This document shows, piece by piece, positions 36,120-43,953 of a DNA stretch of 64,000 nucleotides. How positions within the stretch are numbered: the first letter of the stretch is position 1; every line of letters begins with the position of its first letter. The position numbers and the translations under genes are program-made. The notes under the pieces are model-generated. The model saw nothing but the letters and a program-made list of their open reading frames with translations. It ran no database searches and was not told the origin of the DNA. Origin of the DNA: an uncultured Flavobacteriales bacterium (lineage in GTDB: Bacteria > Bacteroidota > Bacteroidia > Flavobacteriales > Schleiferiaceae); the NCBI GenBank assembly GCA_937942085.1, contig CALDGA010000201.1:1-64000 (forward strand), written 5' to 3'.

Positions 36120-37334
36120 ATGAGTACACGAGTTAGAACAATTACACTTTTATTTTCTTTATCCCTGTTGGTTTCAAGTTGTATGAACTGGGCTGCGCGT
36201 GCAGTTGAAAAGCTGCCTGAAGTTACAGCACTTGATAAATCCTACGAATATTCAGGCAAAGTTGTTATTGTGGGTGCAGGTCCGTCGGGTTTGGCTGCGG
36301 CAAAAATCTTAGAGCGTAACCAGATTGACTACCTCATTCTAGAAGCCACAGATAGGTTTGGCGGCAGACTGAAAAAAGATACTACACTTGCGGATTTTCC
36401 AATCGATCTAGGCGCAGAGTGGATCCATAGTGATCCGATTGTTTTAAACAAGATTAAAGGTGTAGCTGGAAATACGATAGAAGAAGATCTTGTCCCTTAC
36501 CATCTCAAGAGTGGTGCGAAATGGGACGGAGTAAAGATTAAAGAGGTGTCAAAAGCGGAATTGGATTTTAGGTACCGATTCCTGCCTGAGTCTAAATTCA
36601 AATCATCTACCTGGTATGATTTTGTTGAAGAAAATCTTGCCAAATCAGTCAAATCGAAAATTCATTTTAACTCGGCTGTGACATCCATTGACTATTCAGA
36701 GGATGAGGTAATCGTCAAAACTGTTGGTGGAAAAGCATATGAAGCAGACCGCGTATTGGTCACAGTCTCAGTGGGTGTTTTGAAGTCAAAATCCATTGAA
36801 TTTACCCCTGCTTTAGATGGCAAAAAGAAAAAAGCCATTGCAGCCATACATTTTCGACCAGGTTTAAAGGTTGCTTTGAAATTTTCAGACACCTTTTATC
36901 ATAATGCTATTGAGTGCGCTTCAAATTCGGGCGAACGCGTTTATTATGATATTGCGTTTGGGAAAGAAAGCGAATCACATGTACTTGGATTCTTATGTAC
37001 CGGTGAAGAGAGTAGGCGATACATCGAATATTCTTCAGACGAAGCACTAGTGCAAGTGTTACTTGAAGAATTGGACCAAATGTATACAGGTCGTGCTACA
37101 AGACTTTTTACAGGTGAATACCGTATCGAGAGATGGAGTGAATATGAATATACTCGAGGCACATGGACCCAAGCTTTTGAGGAGAACCCTAATCACCTGA
37201 GACATTTAAACAGGCCTTTGAATAATAAAGTATTCTTCGCGGGGGAGATAAATGATCCTTATCGCCAGATGGGGGTGCCTGGCGCAATCTTATCCGGCTA
37301 TCACTCTATTGATAGATTACTTTCTGCACCATAA
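36120..37334 (+). CDS. Lipoprotein FAD-dependent amine oxidase
   Basis: 404 residues. Lipoprotein signal LLVSSC (Cys about 21) precedes a complete flavin amine oxidase fold: VVIVGAGPSGLAAAKIL (FAD Rossmann motif), RFGGRL, DLGAEWIH, VLVTVSVGVLKS, and the C-terminal FAD contact VFFAGEINDPYRQMGVPGAILSGY. It resembles polyamine/monoamine oxidases, so oxidation of a primary or secondary amine is the best guess. A FAD enzyme with a lipobox would need folding and cofactor loading across the membrane, which is unusual. AT-rich composition suggests acquisition. Confidence 0.85.
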   Translation: MSTRVRTITLLFSLSLLVSSCMNWAARAVEKLPEVTALDKSYEYSGKVVIVGAGPSGLAAAKILERNQIDYLILEATDRFGGRLKKDTTLADFPIDLGAEWIHSDPIVLNKIKGVAGNTIEEDLVPYHLKSGAKWDGVKIKEVSKAELDFRYRFLPESKFKSSTWYDFVEENLAKSVKSKIHFNSAVTSIDYSEDEVIVKTVGGKAYEADRVLVTVSVGVLKSKSIEFTPALDGKKKKAIAAIHFRPGLKVALKFSDTFYHNAIECASNSGERVYYDIAFGKESESHVLGFLCTGEESRRYIEYSSDEALVQVLLEELDQMYTGRATRLFTGEYRIERWSEYEYTRGTWTQAFEENPNHLRHLNRPLNNKVFFAGEINDPYRQMGVPGAILSGYHSIDRLLSAP

Positions 37335-37355
37335 ATAGTAAGAAGAGTACTAAGT

Positions 37356-37384
37356 AAAAAAGGCCCCCATTTCTGGAGGCCTTT
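37356..37384 (-). terminator. Terminator of the cold-shock gene
   Basis: Reverse strand: AAAGGCC...GGCCTTT with an internal CC/GG pairing and one mismatch, followed by six T. Weaker on the forward strand for the amine oxidase gene. Confidence 0.7.
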
Positions 37385-37403
37385 GGAATAATCTGGTATA
37401 AAC

Positions 37404-37595
37404 TTAAAGCTGTTTTACGTTCACAGCGTTCAATCCTTTCTTTCCTTCTTGCAATTCAAACTCAACTGCATCACCTTCAGAGATTTGGTGTACAAGACCT
37501 GTCACGTGGACAAAGTACTCAGTGTTTGAATCGTTGTCTTTAATAAAGCCAAATCCCTTGTCAGTATTAAAGAACTTTACTGTTCCTTGATTCAC
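37404..37595 (-). CDS. Cold-shock domain protein (CspA family)
   Basis: 63-residue OB-fold RNA chaperone: GTVKFFNTDKGFGFI (RNP1 KGFGFI) and EYFVHVTGL (RNP2-like). The start is GTG at 37595; an in-frame TAA six bases upstream of it (37602-37604) excludes a longer form. About 135 non-coding, AT-rich bases precede it, room for a long structured leader such as those that regulate cspA genes; no exact TAnnTTTG is seen, although CACCTTTG lies near 37619-37626. Confidence 0.95.
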   Translation of the reverse strand: MNQGTVKFFNTDKGFGFIKDNDSNTEYFVHVTGLVHQISEGDAVEFELQEGKKGLNAVNVKQL

Positions 37596-37731
37596 AATTA
37601 GTTATTTAATTTCACCAAAGGTGCGGCTAATTATTTGACTTTTAGCTATGTGAATCAAAATATTACCAAGCTTATTTATCCATTATGCACATTTGGTAAG
37701 CATTATCGAATGAAAATTACTTTACAATTGA

Positions 37732-38568
37732 TCATGATAATAGCTCCTCTTTATTCTCGACTTCAAAGCTTAAGATATTTGGATCAAGTCTTGTAAGTGC
37801 TTCGCCTAAAAACTCTTCATCAACCGGAACTTTGAAAAATAGAAAATCATTTAAGTGCTGTTTGTTGAAGGAATAAAATGCTTCTATAGCTTCGTCTACA
37901 GAGTTGAAGAACTGAGGTTTAGAAAAAGTTATTTCAGTCTTGATCACAGGCTGTCGTAAAACATTCCAAAAGTGTTTAAGAAAATGTTTGACAAATCCAC
38001 TTTTCAAAGAGTGATAATAGGGAACCATTTTATTCATGTACTTAAAGCACATAAAGGTTATGGGAACATTGGATCCAATCGCAAGTTGAAACAGACCAGG
38101 TTTAACTGGATAGATATCGTGTGTTCCAGAAGTTCTTCCTTCAGGCGAGGTCATTATGCACATATTTTTTCTGAATCTTGATTCCGCCTCACGAAGCACC
38201 TCTACACCAGCTCTTCGGTTATGTCTTTCAATCCATATAACCTCTAAAGCCCTTCCAAACCAACCAATAAATGGCCAATTTTTGAAATTACTTGCTGCGA
38301 TTAAACTTGTAGGGTGTTTAATGAGGTTAATGAACATTATATCGATATAAGAGGGATGATTAACCAAAATCAACTGACGATACTTTTGACGATTTCCAAT
38401 AATATCGTAGGAGAGCCCTAATGTTTTGCCCATACAAAAAACACCAAACCTCATTGCGGCATGGGCAGCCTCACGACCAAATAACCTAGAGCAAACTACA
38501 AGAATGCTAGTAATTAAAAAAAGAAATATCAGTAGGGTAAAGCGGAAGAATGCGAGAATGTGCGTCAT
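37732..38568 (-). CDS. 1-acyl-sn-glycerol-3-phosphate acyltransferase-like protein
   Basis: 278 residues, PlsC family. N-terminal membrane segment (about 5-30), the acyltransferase block I as NHPSYID (HX4D), block III as TSPEGRTSG (FPEGTRS variant) and block IV-like VPITFM. Expected to acylate lysophosphatidic acid or a related acceptor at the inner membrane. ATG 38568 (MTHILAFF) is preferred; the frame continues to a TTG at 38589. AT-rich like its neighbours; a second, housekeeping PlsC presumably exists elsewhere. Confidence 0.86.
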   Translation of the reverse strand: MTHILAFFRFTLLIFLFLITSILVVCSRLFGREAAHAAMRFGVFCMGKTLGLSYDIIGNRQKYRQLILVNHPSYIDIMFINLIKHPTSLIAASNFKNWPFIGWFGRALEVIWIERHNRRAGVEVLREAESRFRKNMCIMTSPEGRTSGTHDIYPVKPGLFQLAIGSNVPITFMCFKYMNKMVPYYHSLKSGFVKHFLKHFWNVLRQPVIKTEITFSKPQFFNSVDEAIEAFYSFNKQHLNDFLFFKVPVDEEFLGEALTRLDPNILSFEVENKEELLS

Positions 38569-38654
38569 TGTTTCAAAGTATAGAGCCAAAATACAAATTC
38601 AAATTATTTGTGTACCAAAACACCCCCATCTCGTATCTTTGAATTCCTATTAAG

Positions 38655-38729
38655 GGGCTATTAGCTCAGTTGGTTTAGAGCGCTGCCTTGACAGGGCAGA
38701 GGTCACTGGTTCGAATCCAGTATAGCCCA
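38655..38729 (+). tRNA. tRNA-Val (GAC anticodon)
   Basis: 75-base cloverleaf: acceptor GGGCTAT/ATAGCCC, D arm GCTC...GAGC, anticodon stem-loop CTGCC-TTGACAG-GGCAG (anticodon GAC), T arm ACTGG-TTCGAAT-CCAGT, discriminator A; CCA not encoded. Confidence 0.95.
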
Positions 38730-38735
38730 CAAAGA

Positions 38736-38770
38736 AAAAGCCGTGCACCGAAAAGGTGCACGGCTTTTTT
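38736..38770 (+). terminator. Terminator after tRNA-Val
   Basis: AGCCGTGCACC (38739-38749), loop GAAAA, GGTGCACGGCT (38755-38765), then six T. Confidence 0.92.
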
Positions 38771-38895
38771 AATGCCGCACCTGTGCTTGCACAAAGGTGC
38801 AGGCATTAAAAAAGACGCAGCGCTGCGGCAGTAGCGCACGGCTTGTCTTTGGGTACAAGGGCGCGTTTTTGGTTCTTTCGCCGTAGGCGAAAAAT
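38771..38895. repeat. Cluster of inverted repeats between tRNA-Val and the SGNH hydrolase gene
   Basis: Successive hairpins: AATGCC...CACCT-GTGC-TT-GCAC-AA-AGGTG...GGCATT (38771-38807), then GCGCT...AGCGC near 38820-38840, and TCGCC-GTA-GGCGA near 38879-38889. GCACGGCTT also recurs from the upstream terminator. No T-runs follow the hairpins and no ORF with coding signal is present. Confidence 0.6.
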
Positions 38896-38910
38896 CCATA
38901 ACTTCTCACA

Positions 38911-39612
38911 ATGAAAATTTCTACACACTTCTTCCTACTTCTTGTCTTATTTGGTTGTAAATCAGAACCCGTTGAGGAAGCAAAAAATAAAATACTACCC
39001 ATAGGGGCCTCACGGGTTGAGGGTGATGCCCCGGAATTCTACAGTTATCGCTATCCATTGTGGAGTGAGCTCATCGATAATGAGTGGTCAATTGATTTTA
39101 TCGGGAATGAGGTAGATCCATATTATTACGGTGATGATGATTTCGATCCCGATCATGAAGGACATAGCGGTTGGACCTCAGGTCAAATTCTTACTGCGCT
39201 CCCAAATTGGCTGGGCACCATCGATACTCCTGATGTAGTACTCATTAGCTCACCTGGCGGAAACGATGCACTGGACGGTCTATCATATAGCGATACCATG
39301 GATAACATAGAAGATATCCTAGAGATTCTTCAATCTCATAATCCCGAAGTCACGATTGTTATTGAAATAATGGCACCTGCACATTCAGGTTTGATGACGG
39401 GGGATTTGCTTTCATTCTACGAGCAAATGGAAATCGATATTGCGGCTATGGCCAATGATTACTCTTCGGGTACCTCCCAAGTAATAACGGTTGATATGGG
39501 CGATGGCTTTAGCGATGCCTTCCTTGCCGATCCTATTCACTATAACCAACAAGGTGCCGAATTCATTGGCCACAAGTATTATACAGTTTTAGAGCAGGTT
39601 TTGAGCAGATAG
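38911..39612 (+). CDS. SGNH/GDSL-type hydrolase lipoprotein
   Basis: 233 residues with a lipoprotein signal (LLVLFGC, Cys about 16). SGNH blocks: ILPIGASRVEG (block I, Ser in a GDS variant), a Gly in GHSGWTSGQI (block II), SPGGNDALDG (block III, GxND) and DPIHYNQQGAEFIG (block V, catalytic Asp and His). Probable esterase or acetylhydrolase acting on the cell surface or in the periplasm. Acidic, Asp/Tyr-rich segment DPYYYGDDDFDPDHEG. Confidence 0.86.
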   Translation: MKISTHFFLLLVLFGCKSEPVEEAKNKILPIGASRVEGDAPEFYSYRYPLWSELIDNEWSIDFIGNEVDPYYYGDDDFDPDHEGHSGWTSGQILTALPNWLGTIDTPDVVLISSPGGNDALDGLSYSDTMDNIEDILEILQSHNPEVTIVIEIMAPAHSGLMTGDLLSFYEQMEIDIAAMANDYSSGTSQVITVDMGDGFSDAFLADPIHYNQQGAEFIGHKYYTVLEQVLSR

Positions 39613-39627
39613 ACGTATTTTCAAACC

Positions 39628-40347
39628 ATGCCCAAAATCATCCACGCCATTTCCGGACCTCGCAACATCAGTACTGCACTGATGTACAGTTTTGCCCAGC
39701 GTCCCGGGTGCGCGGTCTTTGATGAACCGATGTACGGGGTGTACTTGAAGAAATTGGACCCTGATCACCCTGGAAAAGAAGACGTACTAGCACAATGGCC
39801 CACCACTGTCGAAGGGGTGCGGGACGAAGTCGCTGCGCTATCTTCCCACGACGAGATTTACCTCAAAAACATGGCGCATCACATGCACGGCGAGCCCTGG
39901 CATTGGGTGGAGCCGTCGGCCTACGTATTTTGGATCCGTCATCCCCGCAAGGTGGTGCACAGTTTCGCGAAGGTGATCGACGCGATGAGTCCGTTCGACA
40001 TCGGTTTAAATGAGCAATGGGAGCAGTGGGTCCAATTATCCCAATTCCCCGGTCCAAAAATCATCGTGGATTCCGACGAAATGTTGGCCAATCCAGCGAA
40101 AAATATGCCCTTAATTTGCGAAGCCCTTGGCCTAATGCCACGACCAGAAATGCTCGTCTGGGCACCCGGTCAAAAGCCTTGCGACGGTCCCTGGTGGCCG
40201 TATTGGTACGCGAACGTCCACAAGAGCACGGGCTTCGGTCCGGCTAAGGCCATGCCCGCGCCGCTGCGCCCCGATCACGAAGCTGTCGTGGAGGCGACAT
40301 TGCCGGCCTATGAGGCTTTGTACGAACAACGATTACAATTCGAATAA
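39628..40347 (+). CDS. Sulfotransferase-like P-loop protein paired with an aminotransferase
   Basis: 239 residues. HAISGPRNISTALMYSFAQRP at the N-terminus resembles the phosphosulfate-binding loop of sulfotransferase-fold proteins (SxPRxxST), followed by DEPMYGVYLKK, YLKNMAHHM, VFWIRHPRKVVHSFAKV (the RxP..S 3'-phosphate-binding region) and KIIVDSDEMLANP. The activity of this subfamily is unknown and it need not be a sulfotransferase. Only one base separates its stop from the class IV aminotransferase start, so co-translation is very likely. Confidence 0.75.
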   Translation: MPKIIHAISGPRNISTALMYSFAQRPGCAVFDEPMYGVYLKKLDPDHPGKEDVLAQWPTTVEGVRDEVAALSSHDEIYLKNMAHHMHGEPWHWVEPSAYVFWIRHPRKVVHSFAKVIDAMSPFDIGLNEQWEQWVQLSQFPGPKIIVDSDEMLANPAKNMPLICEALGLMPRPEMLVWAPGQKPCDGPWWPYWYANVHKSTGFGPAKAMPAPLRPDHEAVVEATLPAYEALYEQRLQFE

Positions 40348-40348
40348 T

Positions 40349-41257
40349 ATGTTACAACAATTCGATCCAAGAAATAAGGATATCAAAGTATGGGTAGGCG
40401 ATGGCCTAGTGCACCGCGACCATGCGAAAGTCAGTGTATTTGATAGCTCGGTACAGGGCGGTGATGCCGTGTGGGAGGGCATGCGCGTTTACAAGCACGG
40501 GGTGTACTGCCTCGACCGTCACCTCGACCGCCTCGAGGATAGTGCTATTGCGATGGCCTTTGAAGGGGTGCCCTCGCGCGACTTCATTCGCAAGGCCATA
40601 CAGGCGACACTCGAGGCCAACGGGATGACCGACCATACTCATATCAGGTTGACCTTGACCCGTGGCGAAAAGATCACCTCGGGAATGGACCCGAGGCTGA
40701 ACCAGAAAGGGTGCACGCTCATTGTATTGGCCGAATGGAAACCGCCGGTATACGACAACGACAAAGGCATCCGAATCATCACCTCGGCCATTCGTCGCAA
40801 CAGCCCGATGCACTTGGACTCAAAAATTCATCACAACAACTTGATCAATAATATCCTCGCAAAGATTCAAGCGAACCAAGCGGGGGTGGATTCGGCATTG
40901 ATGTTGGACAACCTAGGTTTTATCGCGGAGATGAACGGGACGAACATTTTTATGGTAAAGAATGGGAAGCTCTTGACTCCTACGGCGGACGCCTGTTTGC
41001 ACGGGATTACTAGGGGATTGGTATTGGAATTGGCCCGAGAAAATGGCATGCCCGTGGAGGAGCGCAATCTCTCCCTAACCGAACTGTATTCCGCCGACGA
41101 GGCCTTCGGAACAGGTTCGATGGGCGAGCTCACCCCAATTACAGAGGTGGACGGCCGCTCGCTAGTCAACCGTTCCGGTACCCAAATCACTCAAGAACTT
41201 GTTAAATTATTCGAAGGCACCCACGGAAAGTGGAGTACGCCTATTGATAAGCTGTGA
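40349..41257 (+). CDS. Class IV PLP aminotransferase (branched-chain/D-amino-acid type)
   Basis: 302 residues. Fold-type IV aminotransferase: VWEGMRVYKHGVYCLDRHLDRL, LDSKIHHNNLINNILAKI (the Lys of DSK is the likely Schiff-base residue), DNLGFIAEMNGTNIFMVKNG, PTADACLHGITRGLVLEL and DEAFGTGSMGELTPITEVDGR. Motifs sit between IlvE-type branched-chain and D-amino-acid aminotransferases, so the substrate is not assigned. ATG 40349 follows the sulfotransferase-like stop by one base. Confidence 0.88.
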   Translation: MLQQFDPRNKDIKVWVGDGLVHRDHAKVSVFDSSVQGGDAVWEGMRVYKHGVYCLDRHLDRLEDSAIAMAFEGVPSRDFIRKAIQATLEANGMTDHTHIRLTLTRGEKITSGMDPRLNQKGCTLIVLAEWKPPVYDNDKGIRIITSAIRRNSPMHLDSKIHHNNLINNILAKIQANQAGVDSALMLDNLGFIAEMNGTNIFMVKNGKLLTPTADACLHGITRGLVLELARENGMPVEERNLSLTELYSADEAFGTGSMGELTPITEVDGRSLVNRSGTQITQELVKLFEGTHGKWSTPIDKL

Positions 41258-41273
41258 GTTGAAATTATCTTTG
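41244..41273 (+). promoter_or_regulatory. Promoter of the TlpA-like thioredoxin gene
   Basis: TTG (41244-41246), 19-base spacer, TATCTTTG (41266-41273). It overlaps the end of the aminotransferase gene and lies five bases before ATG 41278 or 20 bases before ATG 41293. Confidence 0.62.
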
Positions 41274-41292
41274 AGAGATGAAACCAATATTC

Positions 41293-42543
41293 ATGAAGAA
41301 ACTCACCCTGTTTTTATCTGCCCTTTTATCGGTCCAAATCTCTGCGCAGAACATTAGCGGCTGCATCACATCGATGCCGGATTCCATTTCGAATATCAAA
41401 GTGGCATATGTGCGTGGGAAAGGATTGGCAGTTAAGCAGGAGATTCCTGTAAATAACGGCTGTTTCAATGCAGCGTGGGAGCACCCCGAACAAGGGATTT
41501 TCATCGTATATATCGATGGGGGGCACACTTTTGATATGGTCGTATCCAATGGGAACCTGAAGATACAAGGGGACTACAATGCCTTAGAAAATGTCCAATT
41601 ATCTGGTCCGGGTATTGAGGAATTTAATGGGTTTAAGGGCTTATTGAAATCGGACCCGAATGAAGAGCAAATTCGCAATTACCTACTTGCCATTAAGGAC
41701 AATGGACTCCGAGAATTTTTGCTACCACAGATATTGCCATTGAATCCAGATACAAATGTGTACTGGTTGCGCAGTCATTTCTGGGATTACACGAACCTCA
41801 GATCTAAAAGCACCATCATTAATCCGTTCTTCGAAAAGAATAGAAAAATCTATTTCGAGCAAGTATTAGGGCACGATCCGGATACAGTTATTAAGCATTT
41901 AAATACGCTTCTAAATTCTCCTATGGATGATCAGGTTCGTAAGGTGCTCGTCAGTACGGCTACATATCACTATGAGACTTCAAATTATATGGGGGAGGAC
42001 AAGGTGTTTGTTTGGCTGGCTCAAACGTTTTATAATTCCGGCTTTGCCGATTGGATGGACAAAGATGATTTGGCAAAAATCAAGGAGAAATCAGACGGAT
42101 TGAGTACAGAACTCATTGGAAATCCAGCAAGAGATTTTGCCTTCGACACCAAAGACCGTGGCCGCATCAAATTAACAGATGTACAAAGCCCCATCACCAT
42201 CCTGTACTTCTGGGACAGTACTTGTGGGCACTGTAAGAAAGAGACGCCTCGATTGAAGAAATTCTACGAAGAATACAAGGACAAAGGGGTAGAAGTGGTG
42301 GCGATCACATTGGAAAACGAATTCACCTCTTGGAATAAGTACATTGATGAGAATGAGCTTACTTGGATCAACGGCTATGAAAGTGATTTCGAACGCCCGA
42401 ACTTCTTGTGGTATTATTATATCCCAACGACTCCGAAGAAGCTAGTCTTAAATAAAGACAAAAAGATCATCGCCAAGAACCTTGATGTGGAAACTACGCT
42501 CCGCACCTTCATCGACGATTATTTGGCGGGGAAAGTCAAATAA
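41293..42543 (+). CDS. TlpA/ResA-like thiol-disulfide protein, secreted
   Basis: 416 residues. Signal peptide MKKLTLFLSALLSVQISAQ, an N-terminal beta-rich DUF4369-like region (about 20-110), a helical middle, and a C-terminal thioredoxin domain (about 275-412) with FWDSTCGHCKKETPRLKKF (redox pair TCGHC), VEVVAITLENE and YYYIPTTPKKLVLNKDKKI (cis-Pro). Likely a periplasmic thiol oxidoreductase. ATG 41278 would add five residues but would be leaderless from the mapped promoter motif; 41293 starts a textbook signal peptide. Confidence 0.88.
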   Translation: MKKLTLFLSALLSVQISAQNISGCITSMPDSISNIKVAYVRGKGLAVKQEIPVNNGCFNAAWEHPEQGIFIVYIDGGHTFDMVVSNGNLKIQGDYNALENVQLSGPGIEEFNGFKGLLKSDPNEEQIRNYLLAIKDNGLREFLLPQILPLNPDTNVYWLRSHFWDYTNLRSKSTIINPFFEKNRKIYFEQVLGHDPDTVIKHLNTLLNSPMDDQVRKVLVSTATYHYETSNYMGEDKVFVWLAQTFYNSGFADWMDKDDLAKIKEKSDGLSTELIGNPARDFAFDTKDRGRIKLTDVQSPITILYFWDSTCGHCKKETPRLKKFYEEYKDKGVEVVAITLENEFTSWNKYIDENELTWINGYESDFERPNFLWYYYIPTTPKKLVLNKDKKIIAKNLDVETTLRTFIDDYLAGKVK

Positions 42544-42572
42544 AAAAGGCGCCCATTGGGCGCCTTTTTTTT
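42542..42572. terminator. Bidirectional terminator, first copy
   Basis: AAAAAAGGCGCCC, loop ATT, GGGCGCCTTTTTT, between convergent genes. The arms are the same as those of the hairpin at 44283-44311. Confidence 0.9.
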
Positions 42573-42588
42573 ATGGAATGACCTCAAA

Positions 42589-42927
42589 TTATTTTTCCGT
42601 TCCTGCTCCAGCAGGCTTGCTACAACAGCTTTTTTTCTCGCCGGCAGCAGTAGTTTGCTTAGGCTTATCCGCACAAGATGCGCTAGCTGTTGCCTTTTCA
42701 GAGCAGCAAGATTTCTTCTCTACCATGGCAGTTTCTTTATTATCAGAACAAGCTTTGGCTTCGCCAGCTTTCTCAGAACAGCAAGATTTCTTCTCTGCCT
42801 TTGCCATCGCGCCGTGATCGCATTGTTCAGTGCAAACGTGCTTAGATTCTGCGTTTTGTGGCTTCTCTTGGGCGCTAGCAGCTACAGTGAAGGCCAGGAA
42901 GCTTAGGGTAAGAACAAATTTTTTCAT
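42589..42927 (-). CDS. Secreted cysteine-repeat protein, probable metal binder
   Basis: 112 residues, not a family I recognise. Signal peptide (about 1-19, ending ASAQ), then ten Cys among 93 mature residues. An N-terminal HVCTEQCDH (30-38; two Cys flanked by two His) is followed by three copies of EKKSCCS (about 45-51, 70-76, 97-103), the first two each followed by a further Cys nine residues after the pair (60 and 85). Lys/Glu/Ala-rich linkers suggest little globular structure. It may bind soft metals or act as a thiol reservoir; the neighbouring TlpA-like protein and Cys-containing small lipoprotein make a thiol or metal theme plausible. Confidence 0.75.
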   Translation of the reverse strand: MKKFVLTLSFLAFTVAASAQEKPQNAESKHVCTEQCDHGAMAKAEKKSCCSEKAGEAKACSDNKETAMVEKKSCCSEKATASASCADKPKQTTAAGEKKSCCSKPAGAGTEK

Positions 42928-42979
42928 GGGTTTTTGTGTTTTAAGAGCTTGAAGTTAATGAAAACTAGGGGTTAACCCC

Positions 42980-43008
42980 TTGAAAGGTCATAATTGTTCT
43001 TATTTTTG
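42980..43008 (+). promoter_or_regulatory. Promoter of the OmpA-family lipoprotein gene
   Basis: TTG (42980-42982), 18-base spacer, TATTTTTG (43001-43008); ATG 23 bases downstream at 43031. Confidence 0.65.
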
Positions 43009-43030
43009 TTCGCAAATCAAAGGATACAAA

Positions 43031-43855
43031 ATGAAAAAGGTACTTGTAATGGCTTTTGCAGCTGCGTTCACGTTGACGAGCTGTGTAAGCAAGCAGAAAT
43101 ACGTTGAGCTTGAAGAATTGCAAAACGCGACTTCTGATAAGTTGAGCAATACTAAAATGGAGTTGGCTGCAATGACCGCAGAACGTAATGCTCAAGCACA
43201 ACAGTTGGCAGAACTTAAGGCAGATAAAAACAACTTGGCAAAACAAGTGGGTGATTTGACTGCAATGAGCGCTACCAACGCTGAGAACATGGAAAAAACA
43301 TTGGAAAGCATCAACGAGAAGGATATGACCATCACTCGTTTGCAAGATGCTGTAACCCGCAAGGACAGCGTTACGTTCGCCCTAGTAAACTCATTGAAAG
43401 GTGCGTTGGGTGATTTGAACGACGAAGATGTTCAGATCAGCGTTGAGAAAGGTGTGGTATATGTGAACTTGAGCGACAAGCTGATGTTCCGTCCAGGTTC
43501 AGCTTACGTTAGCAAGGATGCGAAAGCAGTTCTTGGTAAAGTAGCTAAAATCATGCAAGCCAAACCAACCTTGGAGATCTTGGTAGAAGGTCACACTGAC
43601 ACTGACCCTATCGCTACAGAATGTATTAGCGACAACTGGGAACTAAGTGCTCGTCGTGCGACTAACATCGTTCGCGTATTGCAGAACGACTTTGAAATCG
43701 CTCCAGAGCGTATGACTGCGGCAGGTCGCGGTGAGTACGTTCCAGTAGCAACTAACGAAACTCGTGAAGGTCGCGCTGCGAACCGTCGTACACGTATCGT
43801 TGTATTGCCTAAGTTGGACGAATTCAACAAGTTGATCGAGGAAGGATTGAAATAA
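43031..43855 (+). CDS. OmpA-family lipoprotein with coiled coil
   Basis: 274 residues. Lipoprotein signal TLTSC (Cys about 17), a long coiled coil (about 25-110), then a peptidoglycan-binding OmpA C-terminal domain (about 150-265) with ILVEGHTDTDP, NWELSARRATNIVRVL, MTAAGRGEYVPVA and ANRRTRIVVLPK. Anchors the outer membrane to peptidoglycan. ATG 43031 begins the signal peptide. Followed by its own terminator. Confidence 0.93.
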   Translation: MKKVLVMAFAAAFTLTSCVSKQKYVELEELQNATSDKLSNTKMELAAMTAERNAQAQQLAELKADKNNLAKQVGDLTAMSATNAENMEKTLESINEKDMTITRLQDAVTRKDSVTFALVNSLKGALGDLNDEDVQISVEKGVVYVNLSDKLMFRPGSAYVSKDAKAVLGKVAKIMQAKPTLEILVEGHTDTDPIATECISDNWELSARRATNIVRVLQNDFEIAPERMTAAGRGEYVPVATNETREGRAANRRTRIVVLPKLDEFNKLIEEGLK

Positions 43856-43877
43856 GATCTTTTTCAAATACTATAGA

Positions 43878-43907
43878 AAGCCCGGCCTTGTGCCGGGTTT
43901 TTTTTGG
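43878..43907 (+). terminator. Terminator after the OmpA-family gene
   Basis: CCCGGC (43881-43886), five-base loop, GCCGGG (43892-43897), then a T-run of about nine. Confidence 0.85.
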
Positions 43908-43953
43908 TCCAATTTTGGCTTTACCTTGTAGGTAACTCGAAACTTACAAGATT

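Noticed and set aside
38675-38899. Reverse-strand ORF of 74 codons ending YWIRTSDLCPVKAAL
   Set aside because: The conserved-looking C-terminus is the antisense translation of tRNA-Val, a well-known spurious annotation.
34525-39612. Defence island or integrative element between the tRNA genes
   Set aside because: No integrase, transposase, toxin-antitoxin, restriction or nuclease gene is present; only AT-rich metabolic and envelope-type genes.
42482-42906. Forward ORFs of 111 and 116 codons opposite the cysteine-repeat gene
   Set aside because: Shadows of the repeat-containing reverse-strand gene; its signal peptide and repeat structure make the reverse frame the real one.
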